Part shown: positions 10,493 through 19,821 of the stretch, piece after piece
How positions within the stretch are numbered: the first letter of the stretch is position 1
How the letters are laid out: each line of letters begins with the position of its first letter
Source: Lentilactobacillus diolivorans DSM 14421
Lineage (GTDB): Bacteria; Bacillota; Bacilli; Lactobacillales; Lactobacillaceae
Assembly: GCF_001434255.1 (NCBI RefSeq)
Contig: NZ_AZEY01000058.1
Span: 1-64,000, forward strand
Reading direction: 5' to 3'
DNA: 64,000 nt
The notes under the pieces: model-generated
What the model saw: only the letters and a program-made list of their open reading frames with translations
Told to the model about the DNA's origin: nothing
Database searches by the model: none
Translations under genes and position numbers: made by a program

Positions 10493-10601
10493 ATCAGGGC
10501 CTTTTTGAACCGTACTGGAAATCGTTTATTAGCGGTATCACTAAAAGAAAAATCTGCTTAATTAATTTAAAGTGATTAATTTAAAAATTGAATATTAAGT
10601 C

Positions 10602-10642
10602 AAGGGGCTGGACAATGGTTAGTTGTCTCGGCTCCTTTTTTT
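10602..10642 (+). terminator. Terminator after mnmA, related to the dispersed repeat
   Basis: GGGGCTGGACAA (10604-10615) pairs imperfectly with TTGTCTCGGCTCC (10623-10635), followed by seven T. The arms match the terminator half of the dispersed repeat. The rest of the gap to 10906 holds AT-rich sequence and the next promoter; I see no gene. Confidence 0.75.
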
Positions 10643-10843
10643 ATGGGGAAAATTGGCAATCGTTAGAAAATCACTTTTCATATAGTAGAAAATTTGTGGC
10701 TGGAAAGTGTTTAAATTAAAAGAGAACTTCGTTTAAGTAAGAATCATCAGCTGCAAATATCCGGCAATGGAAATAAAGCTGAGATAAAGAGTGGTCGATA
10801 ATTTGGGAAAGGGTTAATTAAACTTGGCATCACTTTGAAAATT

Positions 10844-10872
10844 TTGAAATTCGATCATTTTCCTGTCATAAT
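10844..10872 (+). promoter_or_regulatory. Promoter for the histidine-phosphatase gene
   Basis: TTGAAA (10844-10849) and CATAAT (10867-10872) with a 17-base spacer, 34 bases before the start codon. Confidence 0.65.
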
Positions 10873-10906
10873 ATATTAAGTGAAAATAGTTTTGGGAGGG
10901 ACAGAA

Positions 10907-11560
10907 TTGACCAAATTATACTTTATCCGTCATGGAAAGACCGAGTGGAATCTTGAAAGCCGTTATCAAGGCGCTGGCGGTGATTCACCGCTACTTTCCC
11001 AAAGCTATGACGAGATGAATCAACTAGCCCAACACATCAAAACGGTTAAATTCAGCCATATTTACGCCAGTCCAATTAAACGAGCTCGACTAACGGCAGT
11101 GACGATTGCTCGGCAGCTTAAGAGACGACCACCAATCTCTTTACTGTCCCGCTTGGAAGAGTTCAATCTTGGAAAAATGGAAGGGATGAAGTTTGACGAT
11201 GTTAAACGACTTTATCCCGAAGAATTTGATAATTTTCGAAATCATCCGGATTTGTATCAATCAAAAGTGATTGGTGGGGAAAGCTATTCGGATGTGATTA
11301 ATCGGATGACGCCGGCTGTTCTTTCGATCGTTCAGAACAATCCGGATGATAATGTGATGGTTGTTAGCCATGGCGCCGCTCTTAATGCTGAGATGAATCA
11401 CCTGTTGGGAACGCCATTGGCAGATTTACGTAAACGAGGCGGGTTAGCCAACACCAGCACGACGATTTTAGAAAGCACCGATGGTAAAACATTTAAATTG
11501 CTTAAGTGGAATGATACAAGCTATTTGAACCGGAAGTTAGACAAAACTGATTTAGTTTAG
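10907..11560 (+). CDS. Histidine phosphatase (phosphoglycerate mutase-like) family protein
   Basis: A member of the branch of the histidine phosphatase superfamily that includes cofactor-dependent phosphoglycerate mutase-like proteins. The catalytic histidine is H9 in FIRHGKTEWN; the second-half histidine is in VVSHGAALN. I chose TTG 10907 (217 residues) because GGGAGGG ends 7 bases before it; a GTG at 10880 lacks a site and would put non-conserved residues ahead of the RHG motif. Substrate cannot be told from sequence; a glycolytic mutase is less likely given divergence. One base separates it from the TPR gene reading region. Confidence 0.85.
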   Translation: MTKLYFIRHGKTEWNLESRYQGAGGDSPLLSQSYDEMNQLAQHIKTVKFSHIYASPIKRARLTAVTIARQLKRRPPISLLSRLEEFNLGKMEGMKFDDVKRLYPEEFDNFRNHPDLYQSKVIGGESYSDVINRMTPAVLSIVQNNPDDNVMVVSHGAALNAEMNHLLGTPLADLRKRGGLANTSTTILESTDGKTFKLLKWNDTSYLNRKLDKTDLV

Positions 11561-11569
11561 GTGACGATC

Positions 11570-12313
11570 ATGAAAAAAAATAATTCAGATAAAATAAAAA
11601 AGCTACAAGAAAAAAATCAGCAAAATCAACGTGATTATACAAAGAAACGGGAGCAAGAAGAGCAGCAGGCCCATCAAGTGATTCATCAGTTGATCCAAAA
11701 AATTGATCGTCAACCGAATAACTTTCATAATTATTATGATTTAGCAACGTTTTTAGTGGAAGCTAAGGATTATCAGCAAGCTGAAGAGTTATTAATGAAA
11801 GCCTTGGGAATTTTTGACAACGATTCCGATGATGTCAAGGATACTTTAAAGTTTGGCTTAGGCAACGTCTATTATGCCGCTGAAGAATATGATAAGGCGA
11901 TTAAAACATTTCAACAGATTAATGATGATAAGCTTCAAAGTGAGGCTTATATTATGCTAGCCCAAAGTTATATGGCTAAGGGTGATAATAAGCGTGCGAT
12001 GGTATTTGCACTCTCTGCTCAGAGTACCAAACATGATGACCCAACCGTTAATCAAATGATTGGTGATAATTTGTTGGCGCTTGGAAATTTTAAACAGGCT
12101 GGTGAGTTTTATGATATTGTGTTAAACCATGAGCCTAAAGACGGAAAAGCTAATTTTAATCGTGGCCTGGTCGCCATGGTTGACGATGAGCCATTTGAAC
12201 GCTATTTTCAGACAGCCAAAGAAAGCGACCCGGACTATTTTCAGAAAGGGCAACAAAAATTGAAAGATATTGAAAAATTTATTCAGTTAAATAAAAAAGA
12301 AAACCACCACTAA
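11570..12313 (+). CDS. TPR-repeat protein
   Basis: A cytoplasmic protein of 247 residues with a charged, Lys/Gln/Glu-rich first 40 residues likely to be a coiled coil, followed by TPR-like helix pairs (NNFHNYYDLATFLVEAKDYQ; LGNVYYAAEEYDKAIKTFQ; YIMLAQSYMAKGDNKRAMVF; NLLALGNFKQAGEFYDIVL). TPR proteins are protein-binding scaffolds; the partner is unknown. ATG 11570 follows AGGTGA; an in-frame GTG at 11561 directly abuts the preceding stop. Located between a phosphatase gene and recD2, a common arrangement in lactobacilli. Confidence 0.85.
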   Translation: MKKNNSDKIKKLQEKNQQNQRDYTKKREQEEQQAHQVIHQLIQKIDRQPNNFHNYYDLATFLVEAKDYQQAEELLMKALGIFDNDSDDVKDTLKFGLGNVYYAAEEYDKAIKTFQQINDDKLQSEAYIMLAQSYMAKGDNKRAMVFALSAQSTKHDDPTVNQMIGDNLLALGNFKQAGEFYDIVLNHEPKDGKANFNRGLVAMVDDEPFERYFQTAKESDPDYFQKGQQKLKDIEKFIQLNKKENHH

Positions 12314-12417
12314 CAAGTTCGATGGTGGGCAAGATATAATCATCTCCAAAATAGATAAGAATGGTGATCTTAAAGATTATCATTTGTGAGTTGCCAGAAA
12401 AAGCAAGGGGGATCGCG

Positions 12418-14883
12418 ATGGATCAGTCTATGGAATTGTTGGAGTCTGAGCAAAATGAAGCTCAATATGTTGATGGTCGATTAAAAGCAATCTTTTTTTC
12501 CAGTCCCGACAGTTTTTATAAAGTTATTTTAGTTGAAATTTCAAAAACAAATATTAATTGGCCAGAAGAAGAAATTGTCGTCACTGGTAATTTTGGTGAT
12601 TTGATTGAAGAAAACAGTTACCATTTTACCGGCAAATTAATTAATCATCCTCGTTATGGTAAGCAATTTCAAGCAGCTAATTACACCAGCTTAATCGCAA
12701 CGACTAAAGATGGGGTTGTAAAGTATCTTTCGGGAGATCAGTTTCCAGGAATTGGGAGAAAAACTGCGGAACGCATTGTCGACGTTTTGGGCGAAGATGC
12801 TTTGGACAAGATTAGTTCCGATGGTCGAGTTCTTGATCGGGTTCCGATTAGTAAAAAACAAAAAGATGCGATTGTTGATAATCTTCAGGTTGATGATAGT
12901 CTGGAAAAAGTAATCGTTGGGTTAAACAGCTATGGCTTTTCCAGTCAGATTGCTTCAGCAATTTATCAGCGATACCATGAAGATGCCTTAAAAATTATTT
13001 CTGAAAATCCTTATCAATTGGTTGAAGATATTGACGGGATCAGCTTTCGTAAAGCAGATTCAATTGCGCTGAGATTAGGTGTTGTTCCAGACTCTGATGA
13101 GCGAGTTCGGGCTGCCTTGCTGTATGCCATTGATGAGTTATGTATCCAAAATGGGGATACGTATACAACTACTGAGCCATTGATTGCCACAGCGACAACT
13201 GTTTTGGAAGGGAATGCTGCTCCCCGAATCTCCGGGGAGAAACTTGCCGGCGGCTTGATTGAATTGGCAAAGGAAAATAAGGTGATTGGTCAGGGTAATC
13301 GAATCTATTTGGCACGGTTGTATGAAGCAGAAGTTCAGATTGCCGAACATCTAAATCGGATTATTAAGAATGCTGATGACAATTGGCTTTCAGATGATAA
13401 AATTGATCAGCAAATTCGACTTGTTGAAAAGCAATTTAATATTATCTATGATGATTCTCAAGTTGCGGCCATTCAGCAGGCAATTAAATCTCAAGTTTTT
13501 ATCTTAACCGGTGGCCCGGGAACTGGGAAGACAACCATTATTAATGGAATCGTTAATAGCTTTGCCAGGCTCCATGATTATTCACTTGACGTTAACGCCT
13601 ATAAAAGTAAACCTTTCCCCATTGTTTTGGCTGCGCCCACAGGACGGGCTGCTAAACATATGTCGGAGTCAACTGGATTGCCAGCCAGTACGATTCACCG
13701 GCTGTTGGGATTGAACGGTCGTGAATCAAATAATGCCTCACCAACTAAAGATATTGATGGTAAGTTGTTAATTATTGATGAGATGTCGATGGTTGATACG
13801 TATCTATTTAAAACGCTTGTCAGAGCAATTCCCAATCATATGCAAATTGTTCTGGTGGGTGATCAAGATCAGTTGCCTTCAGTCGGGCCCGGACAGGTTT
13901 TTCATGATTTGTTGAAGTCTCAGCAAATTCCGGCCATGCAATTAGACACAATTTACCGTCAAGAAAAAGGATCCACCATCATCCAGTTAGCTCATGAAAT
14001 TCATAATGGTCGACTCCCGGTTGCGTTTGCCAAGAACCAAGCAGATCGATCCTTTATTCCTTGTAGCGAGTATCAAGTGCCATCGGTGATCGAACAAGTC
14101 ACTCAACGGGCCCGTCAAAAGGGGTTTGATCTGATGGATGTTCAAGTTCTGGCACCGATGTATCGGGGGAAAGCTGGGGTGAATAACCTCAACGATGTGG
14201 TTCAAAACGTTTGGCAGGATCAGCCAGCTAAAAAATTTGTGACTATCCGCGATCATATGTACCGAATTGGTGATAAAGTTCTTCAATTGGTGAATAATCC
14301 CGAGCAAAATGTGTTTAACGGTGATATTGGTATCATCGTTGGAATGGAGACTGTTAAGGGGCAAAAAACGCCGACTAAAATCACAATTGATTTTGATGAA
14401 ACTGAAGTAACTTATGAAAAAAACGAATGGATTCAATTCACTTTGGCCTACTGTACGTCAATCCATAAGGCTCAGGGTAGCGAATTCAAAATGGTTATCC
14501 TACCAATTGTGCGGCAATATTCGCGAATGCTTCAACGTAATTTGTTGTACACAGCGGTCACTCGTGCAAGTGACTTCTTAATTATGCTGGGTGAACAGGT
14601 TGCCTTTGAGCAATGTGTAAAAAGTGTTTCTGTTAACCGAAAGACGAGTTTGGTTGAACGACTGACAGAAACAATTAGAACTCAGGCAAGCCCAGATGTT
14701 GCTGATGATAACTCAGCTGAAACCGGCGAACAGTCAGTAGATCACGAGGTTTCGAAGGCTAAAGCTGTGCCCAATAAAGTTTCCGAAAAGCAACCTGATT
14801 ATTTGACCGTTGCAGCTATTAATTCGGATTTAATTGATCCAATGATTGGCATGGGTGATACCAGCCCTAAAGATTTTATGTAG
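12418..14883 (+). CDS. recD2: RecD2-type ATP-dependent DNA helicase
   Basis: Superfamily 1B 5'-3' helicase acting in DNA repair without RecBC. After an N-terminal OB-like region come helix-hairpin-helix segments (FPGIGRKTAERIVDVLG), Walker A GGPGTGKTT at 365-373, Walker B IIDEMSMVD, motif III LVGDQDQLPSVGPG, and the C-terminal motif CTSIHKAQGSEF with TAVTRAS. I start at ATG 12418 (821 residues), preceded by AAGGGGG; an upstream ATG at 12361 would add 19 residues without a site. The last ~80 residues are polar and poorly conserved. Confidence 0.93.
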   Translation: MDQSMELLESEQNEAQYVDGRLKAIFFSSPDSFYKVILVEISKTNINWPEEEIVVTGNFGDLIEENSYHFTGKLINHPRYGKQFQAANYTSLIATTKDGVVKYLSGDQFPGIGRKTAERIVDVLGEDALDKISSDGRVLDRVPISKKQKDAIVDNLQVDDSLEKVIVGLNSYGFSSQIASAIYQRYHEDALKIISENPYQLVEDIDGISFRKADSIALRLGVVPDSDERVRAALLYAIDELCIQNGDTYTTTEPLIATATTVLEGNAAPRISGEKLAGGLIELAKENKVIGQGNRIYLARLYEAEVQIAEHLNRIIKNADDNWLSDDKIDQQIRLVEKQFNIIYDDSQVAAIQQAIKSQVFILTGGPGTGKTTIINGIVNSFARLHDYSLDVNAYKSKPFPIVLAAPTGRAAKHMSESTGLPASTIHRLLGLNGRESNNASPTKDIDGKLLIIDEMSMVDTYLFKTLVRAIPNHMQIVLVGDQDQLPSVGPGQVFHDLLKSQQIPAMQLDTIYRQEKGSTIIQLAHEIHNGRLPVAFAKNQADRSFIPCSEYQVPSVIEQVTQRARQKGFDLMDVQVLAPMYRGKAGVNNLNDVVQNVWQDQPAKKFVTIRDHMYRIGDKVLQLVNNPEQNVFNGDIGIIVGMETVKGQKTPTKITIDFDETEVTYEKNEWIQFTLAYCTSIHKAQGSEFKMVILPIVRQYSRMLQRNLLYTAVTRASDFLIMLGEQVAFEQCVKSVSVNRKTSLVERLTETIRTQASPDVADDNSAETGEQSVDHEVSKAKAVPNKVSEKQPDYLTVAAINSDLIDPMIGMGDTSPKDFM

Positions 14884-14957
14884 GTCAACCATTTCCTATA
14901 AAATCACGGTATAATTATGGTAATATTTAGTTAAACAAACAATCCTTGGAGGGAATC

Positions 14958-15917
14958 ATGGCCGAATTAAAATCGCATCCTAAACTTAAACTTTTTTCGC
15001 TTAATTCGAACCGTTATTTGGCAGAAGCAATTAGTAAAGCAGTGGGCGTACCGCTTAGCAAAGCAACTGTCGAAAAATTCAGTGACGATGAAATTAAAAT
15101 TAGTGTTGATGAAAGTATTCGTGGTGATGAAGTCTATATTATCCAATCGATTTCTGAACCAGTGAATTCGAATCTAATGGAATTATTAATCATGGTCGAT
15201 GCTGTTCGTCGGGCAAGTGCCAAGTCAATTAATGTTGTTATTCCTTATTATGGGTACTCCAGAGCAGATCGTAAGGCCCGCTCCCGTGAACCAATTACTG
15301 CAAAATTGGTTGCATCGTTCTTGGAGATGGATGGCGTTGATCGAGTGGTAACCCTTGATTTACATGCTGACCAAATTCAAGGTTTCTTCGATATTCCGGT
15401 TGATCACTTGAGAGCGAATACTTTGCTGGCTAATTACTTTATCAAGACGCATGATGGAGATAATTTGGTGGTTGTTTCTCCAGATCATACCGGGGTTTCG
15501 CGGGCTCGAAAGTTCGCTGAACTACTCGATGCACCGATTGCAATCATTGATAATCGATCGCCTGAAGATGCCACTACCGTCCCTGAATCAGTTATTGGTA
15601 ATGTGAAGGGGAAACGGGCTATTATTGTTGATGACATGATCGACACTGCCTTTAAGTTGACGATTGCGGCTGAAACTTTAAAGAAGGCTGGGGCAACCGA
15701 GGTATTTGCCATTGCAACTCACGCAGTGTTCTCCGGAGATGCGCAAAAGCGACTACAGGATTCGGCAATTAAGAAAGTGATTGTCACTGACTCAATCAGC
15801 ATTTCAAAAGAGGATCGATTTGATAAGCTTGAGGTCGTATCAGTTGGTGATTTGTTCGGTCAAGCAATCACGTTGATTCATAATCAGCAATCAGTAGGTA
15901 AATTATTTGGTAGATAA
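14958..15917 (+). CDS. prs: Ribose-phosphate pyrophosphokinase paralogue with altered active site
   Basis: Prs makes PRPP from ribose 5-phosphate and ATP. The fold and many motifs are conserved ([50 protein letters not shown]). However the catalytic flexible loop, normally DKRRP, reads DNRSP (N199 in place of the lysine), and the PRPP-binding loop, normally DDMIDTAGT, reads DDMIDTAFK at 225-233. The start ATG 14958 follows GGAGGG; TTG 14946 is upstream but inside that site. 319 residues, usual length, no frameshift. It may be a weakly active or regulatory second Prs, with a canonical prs elsewhere in the genome. Confidence 0.85.
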   Translation: MAELKSHPKLKLFSLNSNRYLAEAISKAVGVPLSKATVEKFSDDEIKISVDESIRGDEVYIIQSISEPVNSNLMELLIMVDAVRRASAKSINVVIPYYGYSRADRKARSREPITAKLVASFLEMDGVDRVVTLDLHADQIQGFFDIPVDHLRANTLLANYFIKTHDGDNLVVVSPDHTGVSRARKFAELLDAPIAIIDNRSPEDATTVPESVIGNVKGKRAIIVDDMIDTAFKLTIAAETLKKAGATEVFAIATHAVFSGDAQKRLQDSAIKKVIVTDSISISKEDRFDKLEVVSVGDLFGQAITLIHNQQSVGKLFGR

Positions 15918-15948
15918 AATTTAACGTAAAGGAATGGTGATTTAATTT

Positions 15949-16938
15949 ATGTATAAGGCAAATGACGATCGGTATGAAAACGCAGTTGTAAGAAGAGCGG
16001 GAAATTCTGGACTTCAATTACCTGCATTATCATTTGGCATGTGGCACAGTTTTGGCGATGACGCTAATTACGGTGACAGTGAGAAAGTCATTTTGAAGGC
16101 CTTTGATCTCGGACTCTTTAGCTTTGATTTGGCTTACAATTACGGTCCCGGTTCAGGTGCTGCCGAAAGAATGTTTGGTGAAGTTTATCGAGCAAACTTG
16201 AAGCCTTATCGTGATGAATTGGTGATCACCACTAAAGCAGGCTATAATCTTTGGCCTGGGCCATACGGTAACTTTTCATCAAAGAAGACGTTGGTTAATG
16301 CTTTGGATGGCAGTTTAAAACGGATGGGCCTTGACTATGTTGATATTTATTACAGTCATCGGTTTGACCCTAATACAAGTCTTGAAGAAACTGCCAATGC
16401 GCTTGATGGCATTGTCCGATCCGGTAAAGCATTGTATATTGGAATTTCAAATTATAATGCACAACAAACCAAAGAAATTTCTAAATATTTCAAAGAACTG
16501 CACACCCCATTTGTTGTCAATCAGGCATCTTATAACATGCTCAATCGTGGGGTTGAAGACGATGGGTTGATCAAGACGCTGCACGATGACAATAAAGCTC
16601 TGATTGCATATGGACCACTGGCTGAAGGTTTATTAACCGATAAATACCTTGGTGGTATGAGTGAGGATGTTAAGGTTCATTGGAGTAACGAGTATGTCAT
16701 CAAGCATGGTAAGGACGAATTGGTAAAGAAACTAAATCAGTTGAATGATTTAGCAAAGAATCGAAACCAGACGTTGGCACAAATGGCGCTTGCATGGTTA
16801 TTACATGATAAGACTGTCGCCAGTGTTGTGACCGGGGCTTCAAAAGTGGCTCATCTAGAAGATAATTTGGGTGCCTTGAAGAACATGACTTTTACCAGTG
16901 ATGAATTAACTGAAATTGATAAAATTGTGAAAAAATAG
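15949..16938 (+). CDS. Aldo/keto reductase (YghZ/Kv-beta type)
   Basis: NADPH-dependent oxidoreductase of the AKR superfamily, TIM barrel. The closest known types are L-glyceraldehyde 3-phosphate reductases and potassium-channel beta subunits: FDLAYNYGPGSGAAE with catalytic D/Y, TKAGYNLWPGPYGNFSSKK, LDYVDIYYSHRFDPNTSLEE, and the C-terminal cofactor segment. 329 residues. A moderate AAAGGAATGG site lies upstream of the ATG. Physiological substrate unknown; probably detoxification of reactive aldehydes. Confidence 0.88.
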   Translation: MYKANDDRYENAVVRRAGNSGLQLPALSFGMWHSFGDDANYGDSEKVILKAFDLGLFSFDLAYNYGPGSGAAERMFGEVYRANLKPYRDELVITTKAGYNLWPGPYGNFSSKKTLVNALDGSLKRMGLDYVDIYYSHRFDPNTSLEETANALDGIVRSGKALYIGISNYNAQQTKEISKYFKELHTPFVVNQASYNMLNRGVEDDGLIKTLHDDNKALIAYGPLAEGLLTDKYLGGMSEDVKVHWSNEYVIKHGKDELVKKLNQLNDLAKNRNQTLAQMALAWLLHDKTVASVVTGASKVAHLEDNLGALKNMTFTSDELTEIDKIVKK

Positions 16939-16993
16939 AATTCTTTTAGCGTTAACCGACTTTAACCGTTTGGATAACGCTTTCAAAAAAATG

Positions 16994-17029
16994 GCATTAA
17001 ATTGGTTTTTAACCAGTTTAGTGCTTTTT
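16994..17029 (+). terminator. Terminator of the aldo/keto reductase gene, also possible operator
   Basis: GCATTAAATTGGTT (16994-17007) pairs with AACCAGTTTAGTGC (17011-17024) across a 3-base loop with two wobble pairs, followed by TTTTT. The dyad lies directly upstream of the -10 of the regulator gene, so it may double as a repressor site. Confidence 0.75.
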
Positions 17030-17032
17030 CTT

Positions 17033-17041
17033 TGGTATAAT
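17033..17041 (+). promoter_or_regulatory. Extended -10 promoter of the LacI-family gene
   Basis: TGGTATAAT at 17033-17041 is an extended -10 (TGnTATAAT). No good -35 is present; that region is occupied by the dyad at 16994-17024. Confidence 0.6.
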
Positions 17042-17079
17042 TAGTTGGAGTGAAACTATGCCTTGAATGGAGAAAAACG

Positions 17080-18090
17080 ATGACAAAAAAAGTAACAATT
17101 ACCGATTTAGCTAAACGAGCCAATGTTTCGGTAACAACCGTTTCACAAATTCTGAACGGCAAAGATGACCGATTTAGTAGCAAAACCGTTAAGAAAGTGC
17201 GTCAACTACAGAAAGAAATGGGATATGCACCTGATTTTAATGCCCAGAGTTTAATTCGTCGAAGCGGTCGAACAATTGGTGTCTTGGTTCCCAACATTAA
17301 CAATCCATTCTTTAGCCGATTTTTACGCGGGATCGAATCGGAGGCCATGGCACATGACTATATTCCGCTTATTTTTGGCTCTAACAACAACCAAAAGCTT
17401 GAGAGCCACTATTTATTTGAATCAATTAGAAGAGCCGCAGACGGGATGATAATTGCCTCTGCGATCTCTGATTTGAGTTACATCGATAATATTCTGACAC
17501 AAAATGGTATTCCGTATCTATTGATTGATCAAGCTCCTGTTGTAAAGGGAGATAAGGTTGATGTAAATAATCGTCTGGGTGGCGCATTATTGGCAAACTA
17601 TCTGATTAAAAAAGGTCATCAACGAGTTGTTGTGGTTGCTGATGAGAATCCAACCTTGAATATGGAAGAGCGGTTAAATGGGTTTTTGGAAACTTATCGG
17701 AAAGCAGGCATTCCGGTTAATGATGATCAAATTGTTAAAACAACATTGACTAAGGACGGTGGCTATCAAGCAACCAACCAAGCTTTGCTGCAGAAGCCAA
17801 CTGCGATCTTTGCCATTAACGATGAAATTGCAATTGGTTTATACCGTGGTATCCATGAAGCTGGTCTTACAATTCCGGATGACATATCAATTGTTGGTTA
17901 TGATGATATTGATTTGGCGGAATATATTACGCCTAAGTTAACCACTGTTCACCAACCGGCATTTGAAATGGGGACGACCGCTGCTCAGTTAATTATTAAA
18001 CGAATTGAAAATCAATCCGAGCCAATCCAAAGGGTCTCATTACCGGTAAAATTAGTTGAACGTCAAAGTGTTGAAAGAAAGATAGATTAG
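17080..18090 (+). CDS. rbsR: LacI-family transcriptional regulator, probable ribose repressor
   Basis: DNA-binding repressor with an N-terminal LacI helix-turn-helix (VTITDLAKRANVSVTTVSQI, about residues 4-23) and a periplasmic-binding-like sensor domain (TIGVLVPNINNPFFSRFLRG; DDISIVGYDDIDLAEY; LTTVHQP). ATG 17080 follows ATGGAG; 336 residues. The ribokinase gene 100 bases downstream suggests ribose or a ribose-containing sugar as effector, which is inference from neighbourhood. No rbsD or transporter genes follow in this window. Confidence 0.87.
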   Translation: MTKKVTITDLAKRANVSVTTVSQILNGKDDRFSSKTVKKVRQLQKEMGYAPDFNAQSLIRRSGRTIGVLVPNINNPFFSRFLRGIESEAMAHDYIPLIFGSNNNQKLESHYLFESIRRAADGMIIASAISDLSYIDNILTQNGIPYLLIDQAPVVKGDKVDVNNRLGGALLANYLIKKGHQRVVVVADENPTLNMEERLNGFLETYRKAGIPVNDDQIVKTTLTKDGGYQATNQALLQKPTAIFAINDEIAIGLYRGIHEAGLTIPDDISIVGYDDIDLAEYITPKLTTVHQPAFEMGTTAAQLIIKRIENQSEPIQRVSLPVKLVERQSVERKID

Positions 18091-18109
18091 ATAATTTTGA
18101 CCGGCTATC

Positions 18110-18154
18110 TTGTAAAACCCTTTCATTTTTGCTAAACTCTTAGTGAAAGGTTTT
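18110..18154 (+). promoter_or_regulatory. Promoter with flanking inverted repeat before rbsK
   Basis: A likely promoter is TTGTAA (18110-18115) and TAAACT (18133-18138), 17 bases apart. It is overlapped by an inverted repeat: AAAACCCTTTCA (18114-18125) and TGAAAGGTTTT (18144-18154). A LacI-type repressor bound to one or both half sites would block the promoter. The site resembles neither a perfect cre nor a classical single LacI palindrome. Confidence 0.5.
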
Positions 18155-18190
18155 AATAAAGGACACTTAGGGATTTCAGAGGAGTTTATC

Positions 18191-19108
18191 ATGACAAATA
18201 AAGTTGTTGTACTTGGAAGTTTAAATGTTGATACGACCTTGCATATTGCGCAGATGCCTAAACCAGGTGAAACCATTAGCGCTCAAAGTAAAACGAACTC
18301 TGCAGGTGGTAAGGGTGCCAATCAAGCGGTAGCTGCAGCGCGGTCAAATGCTGTGACGAGTTTTATCGGTCAAGTTGGCAATGATAGTGCTGGTAAGTTT
18401 ATGGTTAAGGCGCTTGAGGACGACGGGATTAATACTGATCATATTAAAGTTGACCACGAAAACGGAACTGGCTCAGCCGTTATTTTATTGGATGAGCAGG
18501 GTCAAAATAGTATTATGGTATATGGCGGTGCCAATCAGGCCATGAAACCTGACATGGTGGCAGACTGTGAGGATTTGATTAAGCATGCGGATATTTTAAT
18601 ATCAGAATTTGAAACACCTCAACAAGTAACATATGAGGCTTTTAAAATGGCCAAACATTATGGCGTGACAACTATTTTAAATCCGGCACCGGCATCAACA
18701 ATTATTGATGGGTTGCTTGAAGTAACTGATTTAATTGTTCCTAATGAAACTGAAAGTGCAACGCTAACGGGTATCGAAGTAACTGATACAGCCTCGATGG
18801 ATAAAAATGCTGATAAATTTACTAAAATGGGTATCAAAAATTTAATCATCACTGTTGGTGATCGGGGTGCTTACTACCATACACCAAATGACAGTGGTTT
18901 TGTTCCAGCATTTAAAGTTCATGCCAAAGATACAACTGCAGCTGGGGATACATTTATTGGTGCATTGAGTTCACAGCTTAAAAAAGATTTGTCAAACATT
19001 GAAGAGGCGCTTGTATACGCTCAAAGAGCATCATCCATTACTGTTCAACGGTTAGGAGCGCTTCCTTCTATTCCGACAGCTAAAGAAATTGCTGATCAAT
19101 CCAAATAA
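18191..19108 (+). CDS. rbsK: Ribokinase
   Basis: PfkB-family sugar kinase that phosphorylates ribose at O5. Motifs: VVLGSLNVDTTLHI at the start, NSAGGKGANQAVAAAR (substrate glycine pair), and the catalytic base D253 in TTAAGDTFIGAL. ATG 18191 follows GAGGAG; 305 residues. Other PfkB substrates are possible, but the GGKGANQA motif and the linked LacI regulator favour ribose. Confidence 0.9.
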   Translation: MTNKVVVLGSLNVDTTLHIAQMPKPGETISAQSKTNSAGGKGANQAVAAARSNAVTSFIGQVGNDSAGKFMVKALEDDGINTDHIKVDHENGTGSAVILLDEQGQNSIMVYGGANQAMKPDMVADCEDLIKHADILISEFETPQQVTYEAFKMAKHYGVTTILNPAPASTIIDGLLEVTDLIVPNETESATLTGIEVTDTASMDKNADKFTKMGIKNLIITVGDRGAYYHTPNDSGFVPAFKVHAKDTTAAGDTFIGALSSQLKKDLSNIEEALVYAQRASSITVQRLGALPSIPTAKEIADQSK

Positions 19109-19299
19109 TAGTTATTGTTATGATTAGTTATTTTTGTTAACTTTAGTTATTTTCTAGTAAAGTGTTGATTTACTAAATTTTATCTGGTAGTATATCCAGT
19201 CGTTAGCAGGAATGTTCAACTGGTTATTAACATTTCTGCGTCAGCGTGTTATATTCTATTAAATGATTTTTCTATTAACGTTCAAAGGAGTTTATAGCT

Positions 19300-19518
19300 A
19301 TGAGTAATAAGTTAGAAATTCTTAGAGAATACCAGCAGGCATCCTCAAAGCTAGATCAATTAAAGTCTCAGGAAGCACAAATCATTCATTCCGACCCTAA
19401 GGAAACCAAGGATACAGTGGTTATTAGGCCACAATTTGGTAACGAGATGCATCATCTTAATGAAGAATGTATGCAGCTTAATATGATCTTGGAAGCAATG
19501 GATGCTTCTGAAGATTAA
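19300..19518 (+). CDS. Small hypothetical protein
   Basis: A 72-residue acidic protein (starts MSNKLEILREYQQASSKLDQ, ends LEAMDASED) that looks mainly alpha-helical, with a possible short coiled coil in the first 30 residues. No membrane segment or cysteine. The AAAGGAG site 11 bases before the ATG makes it a credible gene. I do not recognise the family, and no neighbour suggests a role. Confidence 0.7.
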   Translation: MSNKLEILREYQQASSKLDQLKSQEAQIIHSDPKETKDTVVIRPQFGNEMHHLNEECMQLNMILEAMDASED

Positions 19519-19568
19519 TCTACGCATTAGTTTAGAATCAAAAAGTTATCTACTTAAGTAAAGAAAGA

Positions 19569-19760
19569 GAGGAGCTAGACAAAAGTAATTTTGTCCAGTC
19601 CCATTTTTGTAATCACGACTATTACCAAACAAAAACGTGAGACAAAAGGCAACTTCCTGCCGTACAACCGAATTATCCCACTAATCCACCCGGGATATTG
19701 GCATAATCCAATTGTACTCTGGAAGTTAACCGTCCTTTGTCTGACTCTGGCTTTCGTTAT
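19569..19760. repeat. Dispersed two-hairpin repeat, copy with an insertion in the second hairpin
   Basis: Terminator half at 19569-19605 (GGAGCTAGACAAAA...TTTTGTCCAGTCCC then ATTTTT), linker GTAATCACGACTATTACCAA, then the second hairpin from about 19627 (CGTGAGACAAAAGGCAACTT) to about 19760. Compared with complete copies at 57.4 and 60.2 kb the loop has about 30 extra bases. It serves as a terminator after the small gene at 19300. No gene is visible in 19519-19878. Confidence 0.7.
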
Positions 19761-19821
19761 CATCATGATAGTGGTGTGACGATTATGTAATCGAGAAGAT
19801 CTGTTGCATAATTTATCAATT

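Noticed and set aside
16972-16987. cre-like catabolite site (GGATAACGCTTTCA)
   Set aside because: Two mismatches at conserved positions of the cre consensus, and the spot lies at the end of the reductase gene before its terminator.
19591-19779. Open frames on both strands within the repeat copy
   Set aside because: Both run through hairpin sequence shared with other intergenic copies; no start signals.
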